Shown: positions 1 to 5,383 of the stretch, in pieces
Position numbering within the stretch: position 1 is the first letter of the stretch
How the letters are laid out: each line of letters opens with the position of its first letter
Position numbers and translations under genes: made by a program
NCBI GenBank assembly: GCA_045127535.1
Contig: JBGVQN010000036.1
Location: forward strand, 1-5,776
Length of the DNA: 5,776 nt
Reading direction: 5' to 3'
Source of the DNA: UBA2942 sp045127535
GTDB taxonomy: Bacteria > Bacillota > Clostridia > Lachnospirales > Lachnospiraceae
The notes under the pieces: generated by a model
The model's database searches: none
Told to the model about the DNA's origin: nothing
What the model saw: the letters and a program-made list of their open reading frames with translations, nothing else

Positions 1-25
1 AGTTCGAGCCTCGTCACCCGCTCCA
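1..25 (+). tRNA. tRNA-Gly, 3' end only (cut by window edge)
   Basis: The window opens inside the T arm of a tRNA: a TTCGAGC T-loop, the T-stem strand CTCGT, the acceptor strand CACCCGC, discriminator T and an encoded CCA. A 5' acceptor of GCGGGTG with U73 is the usual bacterial tRNA-Gly pattern, closely matching the E. coli tRNA-Gly 3' end. tRNA-Cys also uses U73, but its usual acceptor differs. The anticodon is outside the window, so the isoacceptor cannot be named. Confidence 0.8.
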
Positions 26-30
26 AAAAG

Positions 31-60
31 ATAAGGAACGCGCCACTTGCGTTCCTTATT
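31..60 (+). terminator. Hairpin between the two tRNA genes (weak terminator or processing signal)
   Basis: An 11-bp perfect stem (ATAAGGAACGC, 31-41, with GCGTTCCTTAT, 49-59) encloses a 7-base loop. The T tract after it is poor (ATTTCAT), and tRNA-Cys begins only 7 bases later. It may therefore be a leaky terminator or an RNA-processing structure. The stem itself is certain; its role is inferred. Confidence 0.45.
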
Positions 61-66
61 TCATAC

Positions 67-141
67 GGTACCGTGGCCAAGTGGTAAGGCAAGAGTCTGC
101 AAAACTCTCATTCGCCAGTTCAAATCTGGCCGGTACCTCCA
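67..141 (+). tRNA. tRNA-Cys (anticodon GCA)
   Basis: This is a complete 75-base tRNA with CCA encoded. The acceptor strands GGTACCG (67-73) and CGGTACC (131-137) pair fully, followed by U73 and CCA (139-141). The anticodon stem AGAGT/ACTCT (92-96 and 104-108) encloses the loop CTGCAAA, with anticodon GCA at 99-101. The D-arm has the GCCAAGTGGTAAGGC pattern, and the T-arm is GCCAG-TTCAAAT-CTGGC. U73 and the GCA anticodon are the standard identity elements of tRNA-Cys. It probably belongs to the same tRNA cluster as the preceding tRNA-Gly. Confidence 0.97.
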
Positions 142-146
142 TAATT

Positions 147-205
147 AGTGTACACTTTAGATATCAACTAAGAAAAGTTGATGAAAAGTGTACACTTTTT
201 ATTTT
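147..205 (+). terminator. Long-stem terminator of the tRNA cluster
   Basis: The outer arms AGTGTACACTTT (147-158) and AAAGTGTACACT (185-196) pair over 12 bp. An inner stem ATCAACT (163-169) / AGTTGAT (176-182) closes on a 6-base loop. TTTTTATTTTT follows. It starts five bases after the tRNA-Cys CCA, which suits an intrinsic terminator. Each outer arm is itself the palindrome AGTGTACACT, which is unusual. Confidence 0.75.
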
Positions 206-347
206 TACAGTATATTTTACTGGTAAATAGTTCAATATTTTGGGTAAAATGTGAACACGATTTTGGACGATTCTATAGATATCATACCTGCAGTAATAGA
301 TATTTCTCGAATACAGCCTTGGTTTTGCTGCGTCAGAAACGAAATTT
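206..347. other. AT-rich stretch with no recognisable gene
   Basis: Only short reading frames occur here, with no ribosome binding site and no recognisable protein. The promoter of the downstream operon should lie here or further upstream. The only candidate I see is a poor one (TGAACA, 16 bases, TATAGA, around 250-277), and I do not call it. Confidence 0.4.
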
Positions 348-401
348 GCGGTGCCTTTTTTGAATTCTCTGAGGATTCTCGAAAAGGGCACCGCTTTTTT
401 T
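348..401 (+). terminator. Strong intrinsic terminator 1 (possible attenuator)
   Basis: GCGGTGCC (348-355) pairs with GGCACCGC (387-394). The stem continues inward through CTTTT/GAAAAG with one bulged G and a GAAT/ATTC inner pairing, and is followed by TTTTTTT. No complete gene lies upstream after the tRNA terminator. It therefore either insulates the operon from the tRNA side or acts in its leader. Confidence 0.8.
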
Positions 402-435
402 ATTGGAGTTTTCAGAAAATTATCAAATAAATTTG

Positions 436-481
436 AGCCGGACATTTTGGAGCAAATGCTCCAGGATGTCCGGCTTTTTTT
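436..481 (+). terminator. Strong intrinsic terminator 2, 25 bases before the operon's first start codon
   Basis: AGCCGGACAT pairs with ATGTCCGGCT, and inside it TGGAGC pairs with GCTCCA around an AAAT loop. A T tract runs to 481. It is the second textbook terminator within 90 bases and sits directly before the ribosome binding site AAGGGAGG (491-498). This placement fits insulation or a regulated leader; the choice between them is inference. Confidence 0.85.
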
Positions 482-505
482 GTTTGTCAGAAGGGAGGCA
501 GGAAA

Positions 506-744
506 ATGGCACAGTCATTAAAAAGGGCACCGGCATAGCGCCATCTTGCTGCAAAAAGAAATACTATCCAGAACGGCGGCGATATGCCACTCCACCAAAA
601 GAGACAGAGAGAAAAGTATGCAGCAGATCCGAACTCTGTATCGGATGTCCGTTTCCATCATCCGGCTTTATTTGCTGGGGCAATGGTGAGGACTGCCTGC
701 GATCACGATATATGAAATTACAAAGCAAGGAGAATAAAAAATGA
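506..744 (+). pseudogene. Small Cys-rich accessory protein, readable only through a -1 frameshift
   Basis: An excellent ribosome binding site (AAGGGAGG, 491-498) precedes ATG 506, but that frame stops at TAG 536 after 10 codons. The -1 frame then stays open to TGA 742-744. It encodes a Cys-rich segment containing CIGCPFPSSGFICWGNGEDC, with a CxxCP...GFxCW...C layout that I associate with small proteins of Clostridia integrative elements. Slipping back one base at the A5 run (520-524) would join the frames into a 79-residue protein. Its seven cysteines would be at about 15, 16, 39, 45, 48, 57 and 64, suggesting a small zinc-binding fold. The stop overlaps the next start as ATGA, which supports the -1 frame being the true one. 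It may be a broken gene, a sequencing error in A5, or real slippage. No exact family name is offered. Confidence 0.5.
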
Positions 745-1721
745 TCACCATTATTCTGAAGCATCACAATAAGCAGACTGAGGTAGATACGCCTGTCATG
801 TATGAAGAACTCCAGCTGGCTCTCTGGAAACTGGGACTTGACCGGGAGCCTGAGAAATATACGCTGATAGATCTGGGAGCAACCTTCCGATACCAGTCAC
901 CGCTGGAGTATTTTATATTGCGGCTACTGGAAGGCGAAATGACACTGCTGGATGCTGTGTCAGCAATCTATTCTGTGATTGCACCGCCCCGACCTATTAT
1001 AGCTCAGGTGCATATTTTATCCAGCGGCTTTAAGTCAATCTCGGAGCTTCGGCTGGAAATTGACCGGCTGATCAAATCCACCGCACAATTTGGAAGCACC
1101 TGCTTTTTTCCTGTCCGGGGATGGCTTGTGGGACTGGATGGTGAAATGGAACCGGCCAGCGATGCCCTGCTGCTTCAGTACGCAGAAGTTATTGGCGATG
1201 CTGTTCAGCGGATGCAGTCCTGGATCATCCATGATATGGCACTCTGCTTTGCGGATACAGAGACCGCTGCAGAAGAATCCCTGTTCCAGAAGATCCTTTC
1301 TGCAAGATGGTCGGTGGATAAGAAAGGGAAGAAGCTCTATGGCCGGATTGACCTTCTCCTGACAGAAGATCTGACTCCGGAGGAACAGGAGGCATTGGAG
1401 GAAAAGGCCAGACGGATCACGACCCAGGACATGGCTCTGCGACTTGACCGCTGGTCGGTGCTGACGGACCGGGGGATTCTTTATATCAATTTCGGTACGG
1501 GCAGGGAGAAAGCCTTTGATATGGATGAGGATACCGATGATGAAGAAAGCGGATGGGATGCGGTCTGCATCTGTCCGGAATGTGAAGCCCAGACCAAGAA
1601 GTACGGGAATATCTCTGCGGAGAATATCTCGGATGTGGAATGGCTAGACTTCCTCGTTGTTGGTGAGCGTACAATACCCCATCCCATCGATGTATCCGAT
1701 ATGGAGGATCTGTATGAATAA
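741..1721 (+). CDS. Unrecognised acidic accessory protein (326 aa) with a CxCxxC motif
   Basis: The start is fixed by AAGGAG (727-732) and by the ATGA overlap with the preceding Cys-rich frame. I do not recognise a catalytic family. Residues 1-115 look mixed alpha/beta; 140-240 are helix-rich, with a charged stretch around 208-226. Residues 258-271 are strongly acidic (DMDEDTDDEES), followed by C276-x-C278-x2-C281, which could bind a metal. There is no signal peptide or membrane segment, so it is probably cytoplasmic. The last 8 bases overlap the DUF4314 gene, so the two are probably translated together. Its neighbours are of the kind found as accessory genes of Clostridia integrative and conjugative elements. 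A role such as antirestriction or DNA mimicry is conceivable from the acidity, but nothing here shows it. Confidence 0.85.
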   Translation: MITIILKHHNKQTEVDTPVMYEELQLALWKLGLDREPEKYTLIDLGATFRYQSPLEYFILRLLEGEMTLLDAVSAIYSVIAPPRPIIAQVHILSSGFKSISELRLEIDRLIKSTAQFGSTCFFPVRGWLVGLDGEMEPASDALLLQYAEVIGDAVQRMQSWIIHDMALCFADTETAAEESLFQKILSARWSVDKKGKKLYGRIDLLLTEDLTPEEQEALEEKARRITTQDMALRLDRWSVLTDRGILYINFGTGREKAFDMDEDTDDEESGWDAVCICPECEAQTKKYGNISAENISDVEWLDFLVVGERTIPHPIDVSDMEDLYE

Positions 1722-2001
1722 GGCACCAACACCCCGTGAAGCAGCCCAGATCCAGCTCCAGTATCAACCCGGAACCCGTCTGGAACTTGAACTCATGGTA
1801 GATGCCTATGCGGTTGCTCCGGGTACAAGAGGGACGGTTGACCACGTGGATGATATGGGAAGCGTCCATATCAAATGGGATAATGGCCGAACTCTGGCAG
1901 CAATCCCCGGCGTAGACAGCTTCCGAAAACTGACAGGCCAGGAGCTTCAGGAAGAACGGCTGGGGATGACAGCTCCGAAAATGGAGGGACAGTCTCTATG
2001 A
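1714..2001 (+). CDS. DUF4314 domain protein (95 aa)
   Basis: The start ATG 1714 is chosen because GGAGG (1703-1707) lies six bases before it. An earlier in-frame ATG at 1657 lacks such a site and would lie deep in the preceding gene. Residues about 15-72 match what I know of DUF4314: a hydrophobic strand, PGTRGTVDHVDD (36-47), then the hallmark HIKWDNGRTLAAIPGVD (52-68). The fold is probably a small beta barrel of SH3 type. The function is unknown; these proteins recur in accessory operons of Firmicutes mobile elements. The gene overlaps the upstream one by 8 bases and the downstream one by 4 (ATGA), so all three are probably translated as a unit. The residues after 72 are polar and variable-looking. 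Confidence 0.9.
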   Translation: MNKAPTPREAAQIQLQYQPGTRLELELMVDAYAVAPGTRGTVDHVDDMGSVHIKWDNGRTLAAIPGVDSFRKLTGQELQEERLGMTAPKMEGQSL

Positions 2002-2567
2002 GTATCCGGGAGATCACCATAGATCAGCTTCGGCAGATGGGAGAGCAGGAAGGACTTGTTTTGCAGGGCTGTGGTGGTTCGCTGCAGGAATGGCAGGATG
2101 GGATCAATCAGCTTCTGACAGAAGAAGGAATCCTGCAAGGAGGAACAAAGTTTGAGGATATCTCCATATTTCGGCATGAGGGCTGCACCTGTCTGCTGTT
2201 TCCATTCACACCGGAAGTGCAGCTGGATATAAATAAGCTGGCAGCATGGCGCATAAAGTCCAACGAGCAGTTTGGCGGAATGTGGCTCAGTGATTATGTG
2301 GACATCAAGCTTGGCGGGTACCAGCAGAATCAGAAAATGCAATCGAAACCTGACTGCCCGCTGATCGGTGAGGATGGAAATATCTTCAATCTTATGGGGA
2401 TTGCCTCCAGAATTCTGAAAGAGAATGGTATGAAGGAACAGGCTAGAGAGATGCGGCAGCGGATCACCCAGTGCCAGAGCTACGATTCTGCTCTGTGCAT
2501 CATTGCGGATTATGTGAATATAACGGAGAAAGAGCAACAGGAAGATATGTCTATGGAAATGTATTAA
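1998..2567 (+). CDS. Mobile-element accessory protein, 189 aa, two apparent modules
   Basis: The ATG lies in an ATGA overlap with the DUF4314 stop, behind GGAGGG (1983-1988). The N-terminal module (1-110) has an MSIREITIDQLRQM opening and a CLLFPFTPEVQLDINKLAAWR segment (65-85), then FGGMWLSDYVDIKLGG. The C-terminal module (119-177) reads CPLIGEDGNIFNLMGIASRIL, then a charged helix and a YVNIT ending. I know both modules as recurrent pieces in accessory proteins of Clostridia integrative elements, but not their biochemical role. It has no membrane segment and no obvious catalytic motif. It is the last clear gene of the operon, and I see no T-tract terminator after it. Confidence 0.85.
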   Translation: MSIREITIDQLRQMGEQEGLVLQGCGGSLQEWQDGINQLLTEEGILQGGTKFEDISIFRHEGCTCLLFPFTPEVQLDINKLAAWRIKSNEQFGGMWLSDYVDIKLGGYQQNQKMQSKPDCPLIGEDGNIFNLMGIASRILKENGMKEQAREMRQRITQCQSYDSALCIIADYVNITEKEQQEDMSMEMY

Positions 2568-2698
2568 GGCCGTCGTGGTAAACCTGAAAGGGAACCATGA
2601 AGGGGCGGTCCAATAAAACAGTTGAGTTGATTCTACCAGCATAACACACTATATATGTCAACAGCGCTCATTATCCCTTTCGTGATTTTGATAAGACA

Positions 2699-2726
2699 AT
2701 TATAGCACAAGCGTTCGATAATGCAA
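2699..2726 (-). promoter_or_regulatory. Leftward promoter with an overlapping LexA-box-like sequence
   Basis: Read on the - strand, TTGCAT (2726-2721), a 16-base spacer and TGC-TATAAT (-10 at 2704-2699, extended by TG) form a good sigma-A promoter. Within the spacer lies CGAAC-GCTT-GTGC, one mismatch from the Gram-positive SOS operator core GAAC-N4-GTTC. The position, abutting the -10, suits a LexA site. A second possible promoter (TTGACA, 17 bases, TAAAAA) lies just upstream, around 2730-2760. The promoter is well supported; the LexA reading is inference. Confidence 0.55.
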
Positions 2727-2760
2727 GTATTTTTACCAATGATACAGTTACTTGTCAATG

Positions 2761-2792
2761 AAAGATATGAAAGAGCCGGGATTGCTCCCGGC
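2761..2792 (-). terminator. Terminator of the SnoaL-AAC(3) operon
   Basis: The stem GCCGGGA (2775-2781) / TCCCGGC (2786-2792) has a 4-base loop and lies 19 bases after the acetyltransferase stop codon. On the - strand it is followed by TCTTTCATATCTTT, an imperfect T tract, so it may terminate only moderately well. Confidence 0.65.
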
Positions 2793-2811
2793 CCATGCTT
2801 GTCTGCTAGAA

Positions 2812-3600
2812 TTACTTCCTGTTCTGTTCAATCCATTGCACAGCAAAGTCCACAAGCTCTCTCTGCTTCATAAGCGTTATGGTTGCATTGCCCAATGTGA
2901 CCTTTTGAACGGAATGACGGTTCTCAAAGGCCTCTCCGATTTCCTCAAAATCCTCACCGTCCACAAAAAGAGTATCATAGGATTTCCAGACCCGCTGACC
3001 GTTTTCCATAACGGCACTGTATTCCGTGCTGTTGTGCTTTCCGGGGTAGTCTGCTCTCACATCTGCCAAATGCAATGAAGTGTTCTTATCGTAACCAACG
3101 CCGATCAGCAGTACATACCCATCCAGTTCATACAGTTTCCCGATGGGTGAACCCTCCCCAAAGATATTAGAAAGGTCATGATCTTGTGTAAGATACGCAG
3201 CATATTTTCCGTTCGCAGCCACTGAACGGGCGGGATGATCGCTACGCAGCGTACCGGGCCACCTGCGGAACATTTCTGCAACAGCCCCCATGGTATTTGT
3301 GGGTGTGATATCCTTGTTGTACGCAGGCCAATTGTCCCGGATGATCTGCCACCATTCCTCCGGTTCTTCCCAGTGAACGCCAGCGGTGGGATCAAGATTC
3401 TTCCATGATTGGGTTGGCATCAAAATGGTTCCGTCTGCGCCTACACTTTCCAGCAAGGCTTCAATGACAATCTGTGCGCCACCGCAAACAAATCCCATAC
3501 TGCTCAGCGAGGTATGAACCATAATCGTCTGACCTGCGGTAATACCAATCTTCTTTAGCGCAGTCAAAATGTCCTGCTTTAATACGATTTTTCTCTCCAT
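2812..3600 (-). CDS. AAC(3)-family aminoglycoside N(3')-acetyltransferase
   Basis: The family moves an acetyl group from acetyl-CoA to the 3-amino group of the 2-deoxystreptamine ring of aminoglycosides, in the cytoplasm. The 262 residues equal a usual family length and carry its signatures in order: HTSLSSMG (29-36), GTILMPTQSWKNLDP (57-71), DITPTNTMGAVAE (97-109), RSDHPARSVAANG (119-131), GEGSPIGKL (148-156), LLIGVGYDKNTSLHLAD (164-180) with the conserved His177. Nothing looks truncated. It follows the SnoaL-like gene by 24 bases, with a modest GAGG before ATG, so the two share a promoter. Family membership does not prove resistance: relatives such as YokD-like or natural-product acetyltransferases have weak or unknown drug activity. 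I therefore give no allele name. Confidence 0.93.
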   Translation of the reverse strand: MERKIVLKQDILTALKKIGITAGQTIMVHTSLSSMGFVCGGAQIVIEALLESVGADGTILMPTQSWKNLDPTAGVHWEEPEEWWQIIRDNWPAYNKDITPTNTMGAVAEMFRRWPGTLRSDHPARSVAANGKYAAYLTQDHDLSNIFGEGSPIGKLYELDGYVLLIGVGYDKNTSLHLADVRADYPGKHNSTEYSAVMENGQRVWKSYDTLFVDGEDFEEIGEAFENRHSVQKVTLGNATITLMKQRELVDFAVQWIEQNRK

Positions 3601-3624
3601 TTACAAAACCTCGACAAACTACAT

Positions 3625-3996
3625 TTACGCTTTCAGCTTCTCTTCGATTTCCTTGTCCGGCCAGTAGCCCCAGGATTCTACGATCTTACCGTTCATAACC
3701 TTGAAATTTTCCAGCGCTTCGAAGCTGACCCGTTTGCCGGATTCATTGTGAAGTCCATCAAAACGCACTCTGGTGGCAACCATTCCCCCTTCTGCGAAAG
3801 CATCAATTACAGTTGCATTCAGATAAGCATACTGCCCGGCAACGATTTTCAGAATGCCCACCGCATCCGCATTGCTCCTTGCGGCAGCAGGACTGTTGTC
3901 AATATAATCCTCTGTCATACAGTCCATCACAAAACCATAATTTCGGTTCGTATAGCCTTCTTCAAAAAAGCGGATGACCAGTTCTGTTGGTGTCAT
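3625..3996 (-). CDS. SnoaL-like (NTF2 superfamily) protein, 123 aa
   Basis: A single-domain alpha+beta protein of the NTF2/SnoaL type. An N-terminal helix pair with FFEEGYTNRNYGFVMDCMTEDYIDNSP (10-36) precedes a helix and strands ending FEALENFKVMNGKIVESWGYWP (92-113), the usual last sheet of this fold. Length is typical. Members include polyketide cyclases, isomerases and many binding proteins; no diagnostic catalytic pair can be claimed here. AGGAGG (complement of 4005-4010) precedes ATG 3996, and the operon promoter lies 30 bases further upstream. It is first in an operon with the AAC(3) gene, so it may act on, or bind, a ligand related to that enzyme's substrate. This is inference. Confidence 0.88.
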   Translation of the reverse strand: MTPTELVIRFFEEGYTNRNYGFVMDCMTEDYIDNSPAAARSNADAVGILKIVAGQYAYLNATVIDAFAEGGMVATRVRFDGLHNESGKRVSFEALENFKVMNGKIVESWGYWPDKEIEEKLKA

Positions 3997-4025
3997 GGGA
4001 ATAACCTCCTGATTTTTATGTTTTC

Positions 4026-4054
4026 ATTTTATCGCAGATAAAAGCAAATTGCAA
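4026..4054 (-). promoter_or_regulatory. Promoter of the SnoaL-AAC(3) operon
   Basis: On the - strand, TTGCAA (4054-4049), a 17-base spacer and TAAAAT (4031-4026) form a sigma-A promoter. It gives a leader of only about 23 bases before the ATG. The operator described at 4056-4072 stops one base upstream of the -35. Confidence 0.75.
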
Positions 4055-4055
4055 A

Positions 4056-4072
4056 GGTTAACACCGTAACCC
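4056..4072 (-). promoter_or_regulatory. Predicted LacI-family operator O1
   Basis: The - strand reads GGGTTACGGTGTTAACC, i.e. the palindrome GGTTA-N6-TAACC of even length, as LacI-family sites usually are. The same half-sites, flanking G and downstream TTTG recur before the lacI gene at 5192-5208, at the same distance from the -35. Regulator identity is inferred from proximity. Confidence 0.75.
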
Positions 4073-4075
4073 TGC

Positions 4076-4120
4076 ACAAAAAGAAATTGCGGCATTTATG
4101 TTCTCTGCACAAATGCCGCA
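4076..4120 (-). terminator. Terminator of the lacI-family gene
   Basis: A 10-bp perfect stem, TGCGGCATTT (4088-4097) / AAATGCCGCA (4111-4120), has a 13-base loop. It is followed on the - strand by ATTTCTTTTT. It begins six bases after the regulator's stop codon and separates it from the operon promoter, so the operon is transcribed independently. Confidence 0.85.
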
Positions 4121-4126
4121 TATAAG

Positions 4127-5128
4127 TTATGTCCTGCTGCTTCTCCTGACCACAAGCTGCACCGGAAGCCGGATTTGTGTTTCGGTCTGTCTGCCTTCCT
4201 TTAATTCCCGGAGTTTCTCTATGGCAATCCTTGCCCGAAGTGCGCCATCCTGCCTGACTGTGGTAAGAGATGGAGAGACCATCTGGCAGAGAGGTGTGTC
4301 ATCAAAACCTACAACAGCAATTTCCTCCGGAACCCGGATTCCCTGCTCATTCAGAAAGCCGATGAAGTCAACCGCATAGTAATCTGAAACTGCAAAAACC
4401 GCAGTTGTATTCAGAATCCTGTTCAGATGTTCTCTGTAGAATTGCCAACGCTGCTGCCGATGCATGGGAACCAGTAGATGATCCGCAAAGCCGGGAGCAA
4501 AACCTGTCTGGAAGCCCTGTACCCGCTCCATATCCACACAGATGTCATTGTCGGCAATACATAAAGCCCGTTCGTGACCATTCTCCCGGAGATAACAGCC
4601 TGCCTGATGGCCGCCGTCATAGTTATCGATGGTGATATTCACGATCCTTTCCGGGTTTTTACAATAACCGTCATAGACCACAAAAGGAATCCGCATATGA
4701 TTTCGAAGATACACATAATCCTGATCGCAGAAGCCGATCACCACGATTCCGTCCAGATTCCACATGGATGCAAACTGAATGATTTCTTCTGCACTTTTTG
4801 CTTTCTTCACCATCATAAATTGCCCGTTGGCTTCGATTTCGGTGGACAGATAATTCAACGAAGAGGAGATAAAGAAATCATCCAGCGTGTGCCCTTCGTA
4901 TTTTTCATGGTCATTTACGAACACGCCGATAATTCTGGAAGAGTTCCGGGCCAGCAAAATACCAGCCATGCTGGGAATGTATTGCTTTTCTTCCAACAGC
5001 GCCATGACCCTCTTCTGGGTTTCCTCAGAAATCTTCTTTGTTTTTCCGTGAATCACATTGGAAACCGTGGCCGTACTAAGCCCCAGCTCCTGCGCAATAT
5101 CACTGATTCTAACCCTCTGGTCCTCCAT
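4127..5128 (-). CDS. LacI-family transcriptional regulator (333 aa)
   Basis: A full-length LacI/GalR-type regulator. Residues 6-28 are the helix-turn-helix (VRISDIAQELGLSTATVSNVIHG). A hinge region follows, with KISEETQKRV and YIPSMAGILLA (50-60). The ligand-binding core runs from RIIGVF (65-70) through DGIVVIGF (126-133), IPFVVYDG (147-154), a TAVFAVSDYYAVDFIGFLNEQGIRVPEEIAVVGFDD stretch (242-277), PSLTTVRQD (286-294), to a typical C-terminal LPVQLVVRRSS (321-331). It should be a dimer that binds palindromic DNA and responds to a small ligand, often a sugar or nucleoside; the ligand cannot be read from the sequence. AGGAGG (complement of 5137-5142) precedes the ATG. Its own promoter has the same palindrome as the neighbouring SnoaL-AAC(3) operon, implying autoregulation plus local control. 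The start is supported by this ribosome binding site and by the position of the helix-turn-helix. Confidence 0.96.
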   Translation of the reverse strand: MEDQRVRISDIAQELGLSTATVSNVIHGKTKKISEETQKRVMALLEEKQYIPSMAGILLARNSSRIIGVFVNDHEKYEGHTLDDFFISSSLNYLSTEIEANGQFMMVKKAKSAEEIIQFASMWNLDGIVVIGFCDQDYVYLRNHMRIPFVVYDGYCKNPERIVNITIDNYDGGHQAGCYLRENGHERALCIADNDICVDMERVQGFQTGFAPGFADHLLVPMHRQQRWQFYREHLNRILNTTAVFAVSDYYAVDFIGFLNEQGIRVPEEIAVVGFDDTPLCQMVSPSLTTVRQDGALRARIAIEKLRELKEGRQTETQIRLPVQLVVRRSSRT

Positions 5129-5161
5129 TTGAGATGCCTCCTGTCAGCTGAATCTGAGATT

Positions 5162-5190
5162 AGTATATATCCATCCGGCAGGAAGGTCAA
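5162..5190 (-). promoter_or_regulatory. Promoter of the lacI-family gene
   Basis: On the - strand, TTGACC (5190-5185), a 17-base spacer and TATACT (5167-5162) form a strong sigma-A promoter. It lies about 20 bases upstream of the ribosome binding site, with the predicted operator ending one base before the -35. Confidence 0.85.
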
Positions 5191-5191
5191 A

Positions 5192-5208
5192 GGTTAATCG
5201 CATAACCC
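5192..5208 (-). promoter_or_regulatory. Predicted LacI-family operator O2 (autoregulatory)
   Basis: The - strand reads GGGTTATGCGATTAACC: half-sites GGTTA and TAACC around six bases with a central CG, the classic LacI-family centre. It matches the operator at 4056-4072 in half-sites, spacing, flanks and position relative to the -35. Confidence 0.75.
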
Positions 5209-5250
5209 ACAACAAGAATGCGTGCGTTGCATTACTCAGCTGCCAATCAT

Positions 5251-5371
5251 AACCACTAGTGAACTAGTGGTTTGCTCAGACCCTAGAAGGGTCAACTCAT
5301 GCTGACCCCTCTAAGGGGTTTTGAAGGCAACCATCGCATCACGATTACAGGCAGCCACCTAAAGGTGGCTG
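5251..5371 (-). repeat. Chain of four hairpins, likely one end of an IS200/IS605-type element
   Basis: Four perfect stems follow each other: AACCACTAG/CTAGTGGTT (5251-5259, 5264-5272), GACCCT/AGGGTC (5279-5284, 5288-5293), ACCCCT/AGGGGT (5305-5310, 5314-5319) and CAGCCACC/GGTGGCTG (5352-5359, 5364-5371). The last has TTTGTTTTTG after it on the + strand, so it may also terminate rightward transcripts. IS200/IS605 elements carry subterminal hairpins recognised by the Y1 transposase as single strands. These lie just downstream of the tnpA stop, as expected for the right end. The exact cleavage site cannot be fixed. Confidence 0.65.
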
Positions 5372-5383
5372 TTTGTTTTTGCC

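Larger units (their letters stand above)
2568..2811. other. Junction region between the two gene blocks, no clear gene
   Basis: Two tiny convergent frames overlap here. On the + strand, ATG 2597 behind AAAGGG encodes 15 residues to TAA 2644 (MKGRSNKTVELILPA). On the - strand, ATG 2671 behind AAAGGG, downstream of the leftward promoter at 2699-2726, encodes 12 residues to TAG 2633. Either could be the start of a gene cut off by recombination; neither is recognisable. The right part holds the terminator of the acetyltransferase operon. Confidence 0.5.

Noticed and set aside
164..445. 93-codon frame on the - strand across the tRNA terminator and terminator 1
   Set aside because: It runs through two terminator hairpins, lacks a ribosome binding site and resembles no known protein. 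It is explained as chance in AT-rich DNA.
403..505. Upstream extension of the Cys-rich frame to ATG 403 (113 codons)
   Set aside because: This part would be encoded by terminator 2 and its T tract, and ATG 403 has no ribosome binding site. The real start signal is AAGGGAGG with ATG 506 in another frame.
1486..1869. 127-codon frame on the - strand opposite the end of the 326-residue gene and DUF4314
   Set aside because: It lies wholly opposite well-supported coding sequence and reads as a low-complexity His/Pro/Arg-rich shadow.
1947..2642. 231-codon frame on the - strand opposite the 189-residue gene
   Set aside because: It is long, and the leftward promoter at 2699-2726 points toward it. 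But it mirrors the + strand gene, whose start, coupling and modules are convincing, and its own sequence matches nothing I recognise.
2645..2761. 38 open codons in frame after the 15-residue frame at 2597
   Set aside because: It reads protein-like, but it covers the leftward promoter and has no start codon. The stop at 2642-2644 would have to be bypassed, and I recognise no family.
4574..5197. 207-codon frame on the + strand opposite lacI
   Set aside because: It is a shadow of the LacI-family gene: it covers its helix-turn-helix in antisense and extends through the lacI promoter.
5251..5371. CRISPR-like or tandem repeat array
   Set aside because: The four hairpins have different stem sequences and irregular spacing, so they are not direct repeats with spacers.
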